Origin: CAZEKB01 sp964512225
Lineage (GTDB): Bacteria > Myxococcota_A > UBA796 > UBA9615
Length of the DNA stretch: 64,000 nt
Direction: 5' to 3'
Assembly: GCA_964512225.1 (NCBI GenBank)
Contig: CAZEKB010000015.1
Coordinates: 15,907-79,906, forward strand
Shown here: one piece after another, positions 53,785 to 63,018 of the stretch
Position numbering within the stretch: position 1 is the first letter of the stretch
Layout: each line of letters opens with the position of its first letter
Translations under genes and position numbers: made by a program
The notes under the pieces: generated by a model
Databases searched by the model: none
What the model saw: the letters and a program-made list of their open reading frames with translations, nothing else
What the model was told of the DNA's origin: nothing

Positions 53785-55083
53785 ATGAGCACCCGATTCT
53801 CTACTCTCTTTGCGCTCCTCCCGGTCACCCTCCTCCTCGGCTGCCCTACCGGCGTCCTGCTCCTCGGTGAAGACGTGGTGATCGGCGGCGGCGGGGGCGG
53901 CGGCGGGAACGACTGCCTCGACGTGGACGGGGACGGCGTCACGACCTGCGACGACGACTGCGACGACGCCGACCCGAACAACTTCCCCGGCAACGAGGAG
54001 GTCTGCGACCTCGCGGACAACGACTGCGACGGCGAAGCGGACCCGGGGCCGGTCGACTTCGTGGCCAAGGGCCTGCTCGAGAACGAAGTGCTGATCTGGC
54101 ACCTCGTGGACGGCGGGCTGGAGGGCCCCACGGAGGTGAGCCCGGCCGGCGTCGGCATCAGCTACGCGCCGGTCGCGGGCGACTTCAACAACGACGGCAT
54201 GCTCGACCTCATCGTGCAGCGGTTCGAGGAGTTCCCCGCCCCCGAGAGCATCGTCATCGACATGTACGAGGGCCGCTGCGGGGGCGAGCTCGAGCAGGTG
54301 GAGTCGCCGCGCGGGCTGGACGTGCGCGGCGCGGTCGACATCCACACCGCCTCGGACGTGGACGGCAACGGCACGGTCGACGTCATCGGCTGGGACTACT
54401 CGTCGGGCGAGGGCTACACGTGGCTGGGCGCGGGGGACGGCACCTTCGACGAGCAGCGGGGCGGCTTCGAGCTGCGCTGGTGGGGCCCGAACGACGGCAA
54501 CCGCCGCGAGTTCGTGGCCATGCCCCCCGCCGACGGCAACGACGACGGCATCGTGGACCTGTTCGAGTGCACCAACCTCGCGGGCGCGCAGACGCGCTGC
54601 GAGTACAGCGTGGGCGACGGCGAGGGCGGCTTCGAGCCGGTCGTCGACTGGCTCATGGACGCGCTCATGAACGGCGGGGCGTTCGCGGACTTCGACGGCG
54701 ACGGCGACGTGGACATCGTGGGCGGCCTCGACGACGACGGCGACTCGGGCCAGGCCTGGATCTGGATCCTCGAAGAGGGCGAGATCGTGGGCGGCGGCGA
54801 GGCGTTCGACGTGAACCCGGCCGAGGAGAACTCCCAGAACGAAGCCGGCTACGGGTGGATGTACCCGCTCGACGTCGACGCCGATGGGGACCTCGACCTG
54901 ATCACGGTCACGATGAACCCGTTCCTCGAGGGTCCGATGGACCTGCACCTGGTGCGCAACGACGGCTCCGGCTCCTTCGACACGCCGGAGCTGTTCGGCA
55001 GCTCGGTGCACCCGTTGGTCGACTTCAGCATGTGGGTCCAGGACGAGATCGCCGTGCCGGTGCACGCCTTCGCCGCCGAGTAG
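53785..55083 (+). CDS. FG-GAP/VCBS-type lipoprotein with MopE-like motif
   Basis: A 432-aa lipoprotein with lipobox LLGC. A Gly-rich linker is followed by a MopE-like motif (DVDGDGVTTCDDDC, DNDCDGEADPG). The rest is a beta-propeller-like set of FG-GAP/VCBS repeats with calcium-binding DxDxDG loops: DFNNDGMLDLI, DVDGNGTVDVIG, DFDGDGDVDIVGG, DVDADGDLDLITV. Such proteins bind surface partners. ATG 53785 begins the signal peptide. Convergent with the TolC-like gene at 19 bp. Confidence 0.85.
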   Translation: MSTRFSTLFALLPVTLLLGCPTGVLLLGEDVVIGGGGGGGGNDCLDVDGDGVTTCDDDCDDADPNNFPGNEEVCDLADNDCDGEADPGPVDFVAKGLLENEVLIWHLVDGGLEGPTEVSPAGVGISYAPVAGDFNNDGMLDLIVQRFEEFPAPESIVIDMYEGRCGGELEQVESPRGLDVRGAVDIHTASDVDGNGTVDVIGWDYSSGEGYTWLGAGDGTFDEQRGGFELRWWGPNDGNRREFVAMPPADGNDDGIVDLFECTNLAGAQTRCEYSVGDGEGGFEPVVDWLMDALMNGGAFADFDGDGDVDIVGGLDDDGDSGQAWIWILEEGEIVGGGEAFDVNPAEENSQNEAGYGWMYPLDVDADGDLDLITVTMNPFLEGPMDLHLVRNDGSGSFDTPELFGSSVHPLVDFSMWVQDEIAVPVHAFAAE

Positions 55084-55102
55084 GCGGCAGAGCCTCCCCG
55101 CC

Positions 55103-56608
55103 CTAGTCGCCGAAGCTCCCGAGGCGGAGCTCACCGCCCGCGGCCAGGAGCTCGGCGGCCGCGAGCTGCTCGGCGACGCGCTCCCCCAGCAGTGAGAGAC
55201 CGGCCTGCTGGAGCGACGCGCGGGCGTCCTCCACTTCGATCGCCCGCGCCGCGCCCGCCCGGTAGCGGCTGTCGACGAGGCGGTGCACCTCCTGGGCCAG
55301 CGCGAGGGCCAGCGCGGCCACCGGGACGGCCTCCCGAGCGGACGTCCAGGCGTCGTACGCGTTGGCGACCTCGAGCGCGATCTGCGCGTCGACTGCCCGC
55401 ACCTGGGCGGCGGCCTGGCGCTTGCGGGAGGCGGCCTCGCGGGCGGAGGCGACGTTCAGGCCCCCGTCCCAGATCGGGAGGTTCACGCCGAGCCCGACCC
55501 ACCACGACGTCTTCTTGTCGTCGAACCCGCTGGACTGGTCGCTCCAGTTGAACGCCCCCGTGATGGCGAACTGGGGCAGGAAGGCGAGGGCCGAGTCGAC
55601 GGACAGCGCGTCCGCGGCGACCTGCTGCTCGCGCGCGGCGCCCCCGTCGGCGCGCGTGCGCACGCCGTGGTCGACCCAGGTCTGCACGTCGCCCTGGGCG
55701 TCGAGCTCGGGGGTCGGCAGCGAAGCGAGGGCACCCGTGACGGGGTCCCGCCGCCCGAGCGCGAACGCGAGCGTCCGACGCATCGCCCGCTCCTGCTGCT
55801 GCACGTCCCGGAGGCTCTTCTCCACCCGGGCCTTCTCCAGCTGCGCCTGGAGGAGGAAGTCCCGGGTCGCGACGCCCGCCCCGAGCATCACCTCGGTGTT
55901 GGACACGTGCTTGGCCGCGAGCGCGACCTGCTCCGCCAGGATCGCGGTCGACTCCTGCATCCGGTAGGCCGCGGCGTAGGCCCGCACGACGGCGAGCAGC
56001 ACGTCGGATCGGGCCTTCTCGATCGACAGCTCCGCCGCCCGCACCGAGGCCGCGCCGGCCGCCAGGGCCGTGCCGACGCGGGGGTTGATCGGCCAGGTCA
56101 GGTTGGCCGCCACCGCGTTCATCTCCTTGGGCTGGATCACCGTGGGGCCTTCGTCGCCGCCGATGTCGACGCCGTCGTCGGCGCTGAGGCCCCCGTCGAG
56201 CTGCTCGGTCAGCTCGGCGCAGTCCGCGAAGCCGTTGATCAGGGCGATCTCGGTGCAGTCGTCGCCGTCGAGCATCCCCGCCGCGAACAGCTCGCCGTAG
56301 ATGAACCCGATGTTCCCGTAGATGCCCCCGAACGCGTCGCCGACGCCCGAGAACGAGTCGCCCATGTCGAAGGCGATCTCCCGGTCGTTGATCCGGTGCT
56401 GGTACCCGACGCTCACCTGGGGCGTGATGTAGGCCAGCGCCCGGTCGCGCTGGGCCTTGGACTGGGGCACCGTCTCGAGGCCCGCCTCGAGGGTGGGGTT
56501 GTTGCGCAAGGCCTCCTCCATCGCGTCCGCGAGGGTCAGCGACGGGGCCCCTTGCGCGAGGGCGGTCGACGGGAGGAGGAGCAGCAGCACGAGCAGGGAT
56601 CGGGTCAC
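55103..56608 (-). CDS. TolC-family outer-membrane efflux protein
   Basis: A 501-aa outer-membrane channel of tripartite efflux pumps. Signal peptide (ALA-Q), then LTLADAMEEALRNNPTLEAG, the usual TolC/OprM start. Long Ala-rich helices with heptads follow (about 180-300 and 360-480), with YQHR and NLTWPINP beta-barrel strands between. A disordered acidic insert lies near residues 95-150. GTG 56608 overlaps the RND stop (GTGA). Last gene of the efflux operon. Confidence 0.88.
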   Translation of the reverse strand: MTRSLLVLLLLLPSTALAQGAPSLTLADAMEEALRNNPTLEAGLETVPQSKAQRDRALAYITPQVSVGYQHRINDREIAFDMGDSFSGVGDAFGGIYGNIGFIYGELFAAGMLDGDDCTEIALINGFADCAELTEQLDGGLSADDGVDIGGDEGPTVIQPKEMNAVAANLTWPINPRVGTALAAGAASVRAAELSIEKARSDVLLAVVRAYAAAYRMQESTAILAEQVALAAKHVSNTEVMLGAGVATRDFLLQAQLEKARVEKSLRDVQQQERAMRRTLAFALGRRDPVTGALASLPTPELDAQGDVQTWVDHGVRTRADGGAAREQQVAADALSVDSALAFLPQFAITGAFNWSDQSSGFDDKKTSWWVGLGVNLPIWDGGLNVASAREAASRKRQAAAQVRAVDAQIALEVANAYDAWTSAREAVPVAALALALAQEVHRLVDSRYRAGAARAIEVEDARASLQQAGLSLLGERVAEQLAAAELLAAGGELRLGSFGD

Positions 56609-59600
56609 GGGGAACCCTCCAGAGCGGGGCCGGGGACGGCCGGAGATGGGGCGTCGCCGCCTTCTTCTTCGTTGTGGACGACCCGCAGCACCCGGGCTCG
56701 CACCCAGGCGCCCGCGGAGTCGAGGATCTCGTAGACGACGGGGACGATGACCAGCGTCAGGACGGTCGCGGAGGCGAGCCCCCCCGCGACGGTGAGGGCC
56801 ATGTCGGCGGTCAGCTCCGCGCCGCGGCCGGGGATCAGCGCCATGGGGAGCAGGCCGGTGATCGTCGTGCCGGAGGTGATCAACACGGCGCGCACGCGGT
56901 CGCTGCCGCCCTGGATCACGGCCTCGCGGCGCGGCAGGCCCGACGCCCGCAGCTGGTTGATGTGGTCGATGAGCACGATGCCGTTGTTGACGACGATGCC
57001 CGCCAACATGATCACGCCCACGAAGGTCACCACCGAGAAGGGCGTGCCCGTGGCCACGAGCACGACCGCCACGCCGATCAGCGACAGCGGCATCGTCGCC
57101 ATGATGACGATCGGGTGCACGAAGGCCTCGAACTGCCCCGCCATCACCATGTAGACGAGCAGGATCGCGAGCAGCAGCCCGGCGAAGAGCTTGATGAACG
57201 CGTCCATCATCTCCTCGAACATGCCCCCGTACCCCAACCGGTAGCCGGGCGGCAGCGCCGAGGCGAGGGGCGCCAGCGTGTCCTGCACCTCGGCCATGAC
57301 CGTGCCGAGGTCGCGCCCTTCGATGTTCGCCCTCACCGTCACCTGCCGCGACTGGTCCTGCCGGGTGATGGACACGGGCCCGAACCCGGTCTGGAAGCTC
57401 GCGATCTGCCGCAGCGGCACGTTGAAGCCCGCGCGGGTGGGGATCACGACGCGGTCCATGGCATCGAACGAGTTGCGGTCCTCGGGGCGGTAGCGCACGC
57501 GGATCATGAACTCGTCGCCGCCCTCCCGGTAGTAGCCCGCGGGCATGCCCTGGGCGGCCGTCTCGATCGCGCGGGCGATCTCCGCGATCGACAGCCCGTA
57601 GGACGTGGCGCGTTCGCGGTCGATCGCGAGGTGCCGCTCGGGCTTCGCGGACTGCATCGACACGTCGATCTCGGTGAGGCCTTCGATCCCGGTGATGGTC
57701 TCGATCACGCGATCGGCGAGCCGACTGAGCTCCGGCAGCTCCTTGCCCCGCAGCTGGATCTGCACCGGCTTGCTGCCGCCGCCGCCCATCATCGCCTGGC
57801 CCATGTCCATGAACTCCAGGGACATGTTCTCGGCCTTCGGGGCCCCCGCCCGGAGCCGCTCGAGCAGCTCGTCGGGGGACAGCTTCCGGTCGAGCTTGAG
57901 GCGAGCGAAGATCTGCGCCTCGTGGACCCCGCTGGGGCTCATCTCCGAGAGCCCCGCCCCCAGGTCGTCTTCGTTGACGCCGATCATCGCGCCCACGGTC
58001 TCGATGTCGTCGAACGTGCCCACGAACGCCTCGATGCGGCGCAGGGCGCGATCCGTCTCCACGAGCGGGGTCCCCACGGGGAACTTCACGAGCCCCATCA
58101 CGATGGGGACGTCCGAGCCCGGCAGGAACGTCGCTCCCGCCAGGGGGAGGGCGGCGGCGGCGGCGACCAGCAGCCCGAAGGCGCCCGCCAGGACCCGCTT
58201 GCGGCGGTCGAGCACCCACGCCAGGAGACGTCGATAGCGGGCTCGCAGCCGGTCGAACCGGGCCGTCATCGTGCTCCCGCGCCGCGCGTCTTCGGTGTTG
58301 AAGAGCACCGACGCGAGCATCGGCACCATCGTGAGCGCGACGAGCAGCGACGACGCCAGCGCGAACGCCACGACCACCGCGAGGCCCCGCACCAGCTCGC
58401 CCGCGAGGCCCCCGCCGAAGTAGAGCGGCAGGAAGACGGCGATCGTCGTGAGCGTGGACGCCGTGATGGCCATGCCCACCTCGCGGGCCCCGATGCGGGC
58501 CGCCTCCTTGCGGGACTTGCCCATCTCGAGGTGACGGAAGATGTTCTCGATGACGACGACGGCGTTGTCCACGAGCATGCCGACGCCGAGCATCAGCCCG
58601 CCCATCGTCATGAGGTTGAGCGTCTCGCCGGTGATGAAGATCGGGATGAAGGTCGCCAGGATCGACAAGGGGATGGCGACGGCCACGGCGAAGGTCGGAC
58701 GGACCGACCGCAGGAAGAAGAACATGAACATCACGGCGAGCAGGCCGCCGATCAGGCCGGTCCTGGAGACGTTCGTGGCCATGTTCTCGATCTGCTGGCC
58801 GGTGTCCATGACCAGGGAGAACTGCAGGTTCCCGGCGAGGTCCTCCTTGATCTCCTTCAGCTCGCTCTTGACCCGGCTCGCGACCTTGAGCGGGTTCGCC
58901 CCCGACTGCTTGTTGACGATCATGTAGAGCGACTCGGAGCCGCCCATCCGGATGACGTTGCGGACGTCCTTGATCCCCTCGCCAACGGTGGCGACGTCCC
59001 GCACCCGGACGGGCGTCCCGTCCCGGGACATGCCCACGGCCGTCTGCTCGATGGCGGGCAGATCCTGGTACGCCCCGAGGGTGCGCAGCAGGTACTCCTG
59101 CCGCCCCTCCACCACGCGCCCCCCGGGCAGGTCCATGTTCTGGGACGCGACGGCCGCCGTCACCTGCCCGAGGGACAGCCCGGTCGCCTCCAGGGCGGTG
59201 CGGTCGACGTCGACGGTGACCTCGCGCTCGGCCCCGCCCATGAGGATCACGCCCGCGACGCCGTCGAGTCGCTCGAGCCGGGCGAGCAGCTGGTCCTCCA
59301 CGTACTCGCGCAGGGCGATGGTATTGCCGCCCATGCCGCTCACGCCGTAGCTGAGGACGGGGAGCGCCCCCAGGCTGAACTTCAGGATCATCGGGTCGCC
59401 CGCGTCCTCCGGCATCATCGGCTCGATGAAGGAGAGGGCCTGGCGCAGGTCGTCGGCGGCCGAGTCGAGGTCCGTGCCCCACTCGAACTCCACCATGACG
59501 AACGAGACGTCCTCCCGCGACGTGGACTTCACACCCGCCACGCCGTTCACCGACGCGACGGCGCCCTCCACGGGGCGCGTGAGCAGCCGCTCGATGTCCT

Positions 59601-59769
59601 CGGACGAGGCCCCGTCGTAGCGGGTCACGACGGAGATCGTGGGGAAGTCGACGTCCGGCATCAGGTCGAGGCCGAGGCGGGCCAGCGACATGAGGCCCAC
59701 GACGACCACCACCGCCACGATCATCGTGATCGTGACCGGCCGATCGACCGCGAGATCGGTGATCTTCAT
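56605..59769 (-). CDS. RND efflux pump (AcrB/MexB-like)
   Basis: A 1054-aa inner-membrane proton-driven exporter, full length. Twelve hydrophobic helices are evident, in the 1+5+1+5 pattern. Conserved features: DRPVTITMIVAVVVVVGLMS at the N-terminus, GGLMLGVGMLVDNAVVVIEN in TM4 (a single Asp, where AcrB has two), and GVIMLAGIVVNNGIVLIDHI in the second half. It starts at ATG 59769. It is three bases after the adaptor and overlaps TolC. Exports drugs, metals or lipids; substrate unknown. Confidence 0.93.
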   Translation of the reverse strand: MKITDLAVDRPVTITMIVAVVVVVGLMSLARLGLDLMPDVDFPTISVVTRYDGASSEDIERLLTRPVEGAVASVNGVAGVKSTSREDVSFVMVEFEWGTDLDSAADDLRQALSFIEPMMPEDAGDPMILKFSLGALPVLSYGVSGMGGNTIALREYVEDQLLARLERLDGVAGVILMGGAEREVTVDVDRTALEATGLSLGQVTAAVASQNMDLPGGRVVEGRQEYLLRTLGAYQDLPAIEQTAVGMSRDGTPVRVRDVATVGEGIKDVRNVIRMGGSESLYMIVNKQSGANPLKVASRVKSELKEIKEDLAGNLQFSLVMDTGQQIENMATNVSRTGLIGGLLAVMFMFFFLRSVRPTFAVAVAIPLSILATFIPIFITGETLNLMTMGGLMLGVGMLVDNAVVVIENIFRHLEMGKSRKEAARIGAREVGMAITASTLTTIAVFLPLYFGGGLAGELVRGLAVVVAFALASSLLVALTMVPMLASVLFNTEDARRGSTMTARFDRLRARYRRLLAWVLDRRKRVLAGAFGLLVAAAAALPLAGATFLPGSDVPIVMGLVKFPVGTPLVETDRALRRIEAFVGTFDDIETVGAMIGVNEDDLGAGLSEMSPSGVHEAQIFARLKLDRKLSPDELLERLRAGAPKAENMSLEFMDMGQAMMGGGGSKPVQIQLRGKELPELSRLADRVIETITGIEGLTEIDVSMQSAKPERHLAIDRERATSYGLSIAEIARAIETAAQGMPAGYYREGGDEFMIRVRYRPEDRNSFDAMDRVVIPTRAGFNVPLRQIASFQTGFGPVSITRQDQSRQVTVRANIEGRDLGTVMAEVQDTLAPLASALPPGYRLGYGGMFEEMMDAFIKLFAGLLLAILLVYMVMAGQFEAFVHPIVIMATMPLSLIGVAVVLVATGTPFSVVTFVGVIMLAGIVVNNGIVLIDHINQLRASGLPRREAVIQGGSDRVRAVLITSGTTITGLLPMALIPGRGAELTADMALTVAGGLASATVLTLVIVPVVYEILDSAGAWVRARVLRVVHNEEEGGDAPSPAVPGPALEGSP

Positions 59770-59772
59770 GGG

Positions 59773-60873
59773 CTACTCCACGACCTTCACGGGGTTGCCG
59801 TCGGGGAGCCCGAAGTGGCCCTCCACGACGACCGTCGCGCCGGGATCGAGCCCCTGGACCTGGCGGCCCTGGTCGCCCCGCACCCCGGGCGTGACCGCGA
59901 CCCGCTTGGCGCGATCGCCCTCGACGACCATCACGTAGGCGCCCGCCTCGGCGGTGGTGACGGCCTTGTTCGGCACCAGCACCACCTCGTCGAGCCGCTC
60001 CAGGACGAGCCGGGCTTCGAGGAACAGGCCCGGCCGGAGGCTCCGGTCGGCGTTGGGGATCACGAGCCGCACCAGGAACGTGCGCGCGCCGGGGTCGGCG
60101 GCGGCGTTGATCAGTTCGACCTTCCCCGCCCACTCGCGGTCGGGCATCGCCGACGTGGTGACCACGGCGTCCATGCCCACGGAGAGGCGCGCGAGGTCCA
60201 CGTCGGGCACGTGCACGTCGAGCCGGATCGGGTTCAGGGCCTTCACCTCGACGAGCATCGGGGGGCCCGCGAGCCCGGCCATGCCGCTGAAGAACTCGCC
60301 CTCCTCGAGCCCGACGGCCGTGACGGTGCCCGCGAACGGGGCCACCAGCCGGGCCTTGCCCACCTGGTCGTCGAGGACGGCGAGGGACGCCTCCGCCTGG
60401 TCGAGCTGGGCCCGGGCGAGCCGGTGGGCGGACTCGGCCTGGTCGAGCGTCTGGGTGGGGATCGCCTGGGCCTCCGCGAGCCGCCGGGCCCGCACGACCT
60501 CCGCGTCCGCGTCGGCCAGCTGGAGCCGCGCGAGGTCCGCCGACTTCGCGGCCTGCCCCAGCCGCAGGCGGAGCGTCGACGTGTCGAGGGCCGCGAGCAG
60601 TTCGCCGCGCTGGACGTCCTGACCCAGACGGACCGGAAGCGACGCGATGGGCCCCTGCCCCGTGGGGGCGAGGCGGGCGCTGCGCGACGCCTGGGCCGTG
60701 CCCCCCAGCCGCAGCGACCGGGTGAGGGACCCGAGCTCGGCCGAGCTCACGCGGACCGGCACGGCGTACGCCTCGAGGGCGATGGCGGCGTTGGCTTCGG
60801 GGGTGGGCGAGGTCTCCGAGCCGCACCCGAGGAGGGACGCGGCGAGGAGGGCGAGGAGGAGGAGTCGGGTCAT
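59773..60873 (-). CDS. Membrane-fusion lipoprotein of the RND pump (AcrA/HlyD-like)
   Basis: A 366-aa periplasmic adaptor. Lipobox LLGC, then ASRSARLAPTGQGPI and GQDVQRGELLAALD (lipoyl-like half), a helical hairpin (about 95-160), VAPFAGTVTAVGLEEGEFF (second lipoyl half), and a beta-barrel region ending KAVTTAEAGAYVMVVEGD. Links RND protein and TolC. ATG 60873 overlaps the TetR stop (ATGA), so regulator and pump are expressed together. Confidence 0.9.
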   Translation of the reverse strand: MTRLLLLALLAASLLGCGSETSPTPEANAAIALEAYAVPVRVSSAELGSLTRSLRLGGTAQASRSARLAPTGQGPIASLPVRLGQDVQRGELLAALDTSTLRLRLGQAAKSADLARLQLADADAEVVRARRLAEAQAIPTQTLDQAESAHRLARAQLDQAEASLAVLDDQVGKARLVAPFAGTVTAVGLEEGEFFSGMAGLAGPPMLVEVKALNPIRLDVHVPDVDLARLSVGMDAVVTTSAMPDREWAGKVELINAAADPGARTFLVRLVIPNADRSLRPGLFLEARLVLERLDEVVLVPNKAVTTAEAGAYVMVVEGDRAKRVAVTPGVRGDQGRQVQGLDPGATVVVEGHFGLPDGNPVKVVE

Positions 60874-61490
60874 CGGGCGGCTCCCGCGGCGGCGCCGTCG
60901 AGGAAGAGGGTGCGGACGTGGTCGAGCAGGGGGCCGAGGGAGCCCTCCCCCCCGGTGAGCATCCAGGCGTAGACGGTGGCGTGGAGCATCCCCACGAACC
61001 CCACCGCGAGCAGCTCGGGAGGACGGGACACCAGGGCCCCTTCGTCGATTCCCCGCTGCATGACCCCGGAGAGGAGGCCGATGTAGCGGTGGTGGTGCTC
61101 CGAGTGGATCTCGCCGTCGGGGAAGGCCCCCATGTCGTGCGATCGCAGGACGGCGATGAGGAGGCGGACGAAGTCGCCGTTCTCGTCCACCGAGCGCTGG
61201 AAGTTGGCGAAGTACGCGTCGATCGCGCCCTGGAAGTCGCTCGCCCCGGCGACGGCCGCGGTGGCTCCTTCGAGGTACTCCCCGCTCTTCTCCTCCCAGA
61301 TCCGTCCGAAGATCTTCGCCTTGCCCTTGAAGTAGCCGTAGAGCGTCGCGGGCGCGCACTGGCAGCGCTTCGCGATCGCGTCCATGGACGTGCCGTTGTA
61401 CCCGCACTCGGCGAACACCTCGGTCGCCGCGTCGAGGATCACGCGGACGGCGTGCTCGCGGCGTGTCTCTCGTAGTCCCTTGAGGCCCAT
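60870..61490 (-). CDS. TetR-family regulator of the efflux operon
   Basis: A 206-aa repressor-type regulator. The N-terminal helix-turn-helix is VRVILDAATEVFAECGYN, then TSMDAIAKRCQCAPATLYGYF, typical of TetR. The rest is all helical for ligand binding. ATG 61490 was chosen over an upstream ATG at 61535 because it has GGTGGGAAG upstream and the longer version would span the palindrome. As the first gene of the operon it probably represses its own transcription and that of the pump through the palindrome at 61512-61527. Confidence 0.9.
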   Translation of the reverse strand: MGLKGLRETRREHAVRVILDAATEVFAECGYNGTSMDAIAKRCQCAPATLYGYFKGKAKIFGRIWEEKSGEYLEGATAAVAGASDFQGAIDAYFANFQRSVDENGDFVRLLIAVLRSHDMGAFPDGEIHSEHHHRYIGLLSGVMQRGIDEGALVSRPPELLAVGFVGMLHATVYAWMLTGGEGSLGPLLDHVRTLFLDGAAAGAAR

Positions 61491-61511
61491 CTTCCCACCT
61501 GGTTTGCAAAA

Positions 61512-61527
61512 CCGAATCGAGATTCGG
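61512..61527. promoter_or_regulatory. Perfect 16-bp palindrome, probable TetR operator
   Basis: CCGAATC, two bases, GATTCGG: arms of seven bases match exactly. It lies 22 bp upstream of the tetR start in one of the few AT-richer patches of the window, suited to a promoter. Size and placement agree with operators of TetR-type proteins that repress their own operon. Confidence 0.7.
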
Positions 61528-61550
61528 CGTATCAAATACGACGTTGTTCT

Positions 61551-61667
61551 TTGCAGGTCAAGGGGTGGCGGCTGGGTTTCGAGGTGGAGCCGGGGCCGTG
61601 GGTGATCCTCGTCGGCTCCGAGACGGCCGACGGGGGGCCGTACGACCTCCGCGTCGAGCTGAAGTGA
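61551..61667 (+). pseudogene. C-terminal remnant of a secreted beta-domain protein
   Basis: From TTG 61551 (or open further) to TGA 61665-61667 the frame reads KGWRLGFEVEPGPWVILVG, then GGPYDLRVELK. This looks like the end of a beta-sandwich (pre-peptidase C-terminal style) protein, with good coding codons. There is no room for the rest: the tetR promoter region lies just upstream. No ribosome site precedes it. Most likely a leftover 3' end after deletion; a 38-aa small protein cannot be excluded. Confidence 0.5.
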
Positions 61668-61668
61668 C

Positions 61669-61932
61669 TCAGAGGCCGGCCTCGGCCCGCATCCGCCGCT
61701 CCCGGTTCTGGGGGAGTCGCTCGGCGATGACGGCCACGAGCAGCGCGCGCACGGCGTTCTCGCGGAGATCGCGCAGGGCCTCCATCAGCGGCGGGGACCG
61801 ATCCTGGAGCCCGACGCACGCCAGCGTGTCCGGCGTCACCGGGCAGGGCAGATCGCCGCGATGAACGGCCCGCAGGCAGCGCTTCAGATCCTCGGTGGGG
61901 ACCTCCGTGAGGCCCGCCGCGGCCCGGATCAC
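61669..61932 (-). CDS. Small conserved-looking helical protein, 87 aa
   Basis: An 87-aa protein with no signal peptide. Pattern: LTEVPTEDLKRCLRAVHRGDLPCPVTPDTLACVGLQ, split here as LTEVPTEDLKRCLRAVHR and LPCPVTPDTLACVGLQ, then ALRDLRENAVRALLVAVIAER. I have a sense of similar small proteins in Myxococcota but no function is known to me. GTG 61932 overlaps the stop of the MYXO-CTERM gene (GTGA), so the two are co-translated. Confidence 0.68.
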   Translation of the reverse strand: MIRAAAGLTEVPTEDLKRCLRAVHRGDLPCPVTPDTLACVGLQDRSPPLMEALRDLRENAVRALLVAVIAERLPQNRERRMRAEAGL

Positions 61933-62978
61933 CGGCGCCTGCGGACGACGGCGGCCGCCGGGAGGACCAGCAGCAACCCGAGCGCCGGGCGGGCGTCGCT
62001 CGCGGCGGAGCACTCGCAGGCGCTCACGCTCACGCGACCCCCGTCATCGTCCCCTTGACCCGCGCCGGGGCCGAGGTCGTCGTCGTCGTCGTCGTCGCCC
62101 TCTTCGGGGGGCGGCGGCGGCGCGAACGTCAGCTCGACGGGCTCCATGAAGTAGTCCTGGTCGACCGTCGGGAGCGGCACCGGGACCTCGACCTCCGCGA
62201 GCGTGTAGTCGGTGCCGAGCACCGTCACGATGACCTGGGGGTACATCAGGAAGGTGATGTCGGCCGACAGGTGCACACCGAGCGCCGCCATCACGACCAG
62301 GGGCTCCTCCCGGGACGACGGGGTGAGCGGGGCCCACTCGAGGTGCTCCGTCACCGTCGTGATCTCCGTGGGGTTCTCCACGTCCCACACGTCGATGTAC
62401 TCGCCCGTCAGCTCCGCGTGGATGTGCCCGCCGATGTCCACCGCGATGCTGCCCGAAGCGACCACGAGATCGATCCCGAGCGGGATCTCGAACCCGTCCT
62501 GCCGCGGCATGTCCGCGTCGAGGATGGCGGGGCGGCCCGGGTGGCTCAGGAGCAGGTACGGGTCGTACGTGATCGTCTCGAAGACGCCGTACAGGATCGG
62601 GTCCATGAGGTCCCCGGTCCACGTGAAGCCCGCGATGTCGAACATGACCTGCGACGACGTATCGAGCCCGAGATCGAACTCCAGGAGACCGCCCTCGGGG
62701 GCGCCTTCGAACGACACCGAGTCGATCTCCCAGTCGTAGTGGGCCGTGCCGTCCATCTCGATGTAGATGGTGTTCCCGGCGTGGGCCGTCATGCGCACCT
62801 GGAGCGGCGATCCGGACGGGATCCAGCCCGAGTCGAAGTCGAAGTCGTCCACCCCCAGGACCTGCTCTTCGTGCGACGTGAAGTAGGGCGCCGACTCGGT
62901 CACGGCGAGGGCGGCGCCGGGCAGACCGAGGACGGAGGCGAGCGTGATGCAGGCGGTGCGGGCGAACATGCGGCGCAT
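61929..62978 (-). CDS. Secreted protein with MYXO-CTERM-like tail
   Basis: A 349-aa exported protein of unknown function. Signal peptide (ALA-V), then a beta-rich body with few Cys and no recognised domain. Pro-rich segment, then a seven-Asp run and a Gly/Asp linker, then the sorting tail SACECS, hydrophobic helix, VVRRRR. Start ATG 62978 (MRRMFARTA) gives the best signal peptide; ATG 62969 is an alternative. Divergent from the last gene at 40 bp. Confidence 0.78.
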   Translation of the reverse strand: MRRMFARTACITLASVLGLPGAALAVTESAPYFTSHEEQVLGVDDFDFDSGWIPSGSPLQVRMTAHAGNTIYIEMDGTAHYDWEIDSVSFEGAPEGGLLEFDLGLDTSSQVMFDIAGFTWTGDLMDPILYGVFETITYDPYLLLSHPGRPAILDADMPRQDGFEIPLGIDLVVASGSIAVDIGGHIHAELTGEYIDVWDVENPTEITTVTEHLEWAPLTPSSREEPLVVMAALGVHLSADITFLMYPQVIVTVLGTDYTLAEVEVPVPLPTVDQDYFMEPVELTFAPPPPPEEGDDDDDDDLGPGAGQGDDDGGRVSVSACECSAASDARPALGLLLVLPAAAVVRRRR

Positions 62979-63018
62979 CCTACGCGCACCTCGCCGCAGC
63001 GACGCTACGATCCGCCCC

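Noticed and set aside
56674..60972. Long plus-strand open frame opposite the RND pump
   Set aside because: His/Asp/Arg-rich nonsense, with the complete pump and adaptor on the other strand.
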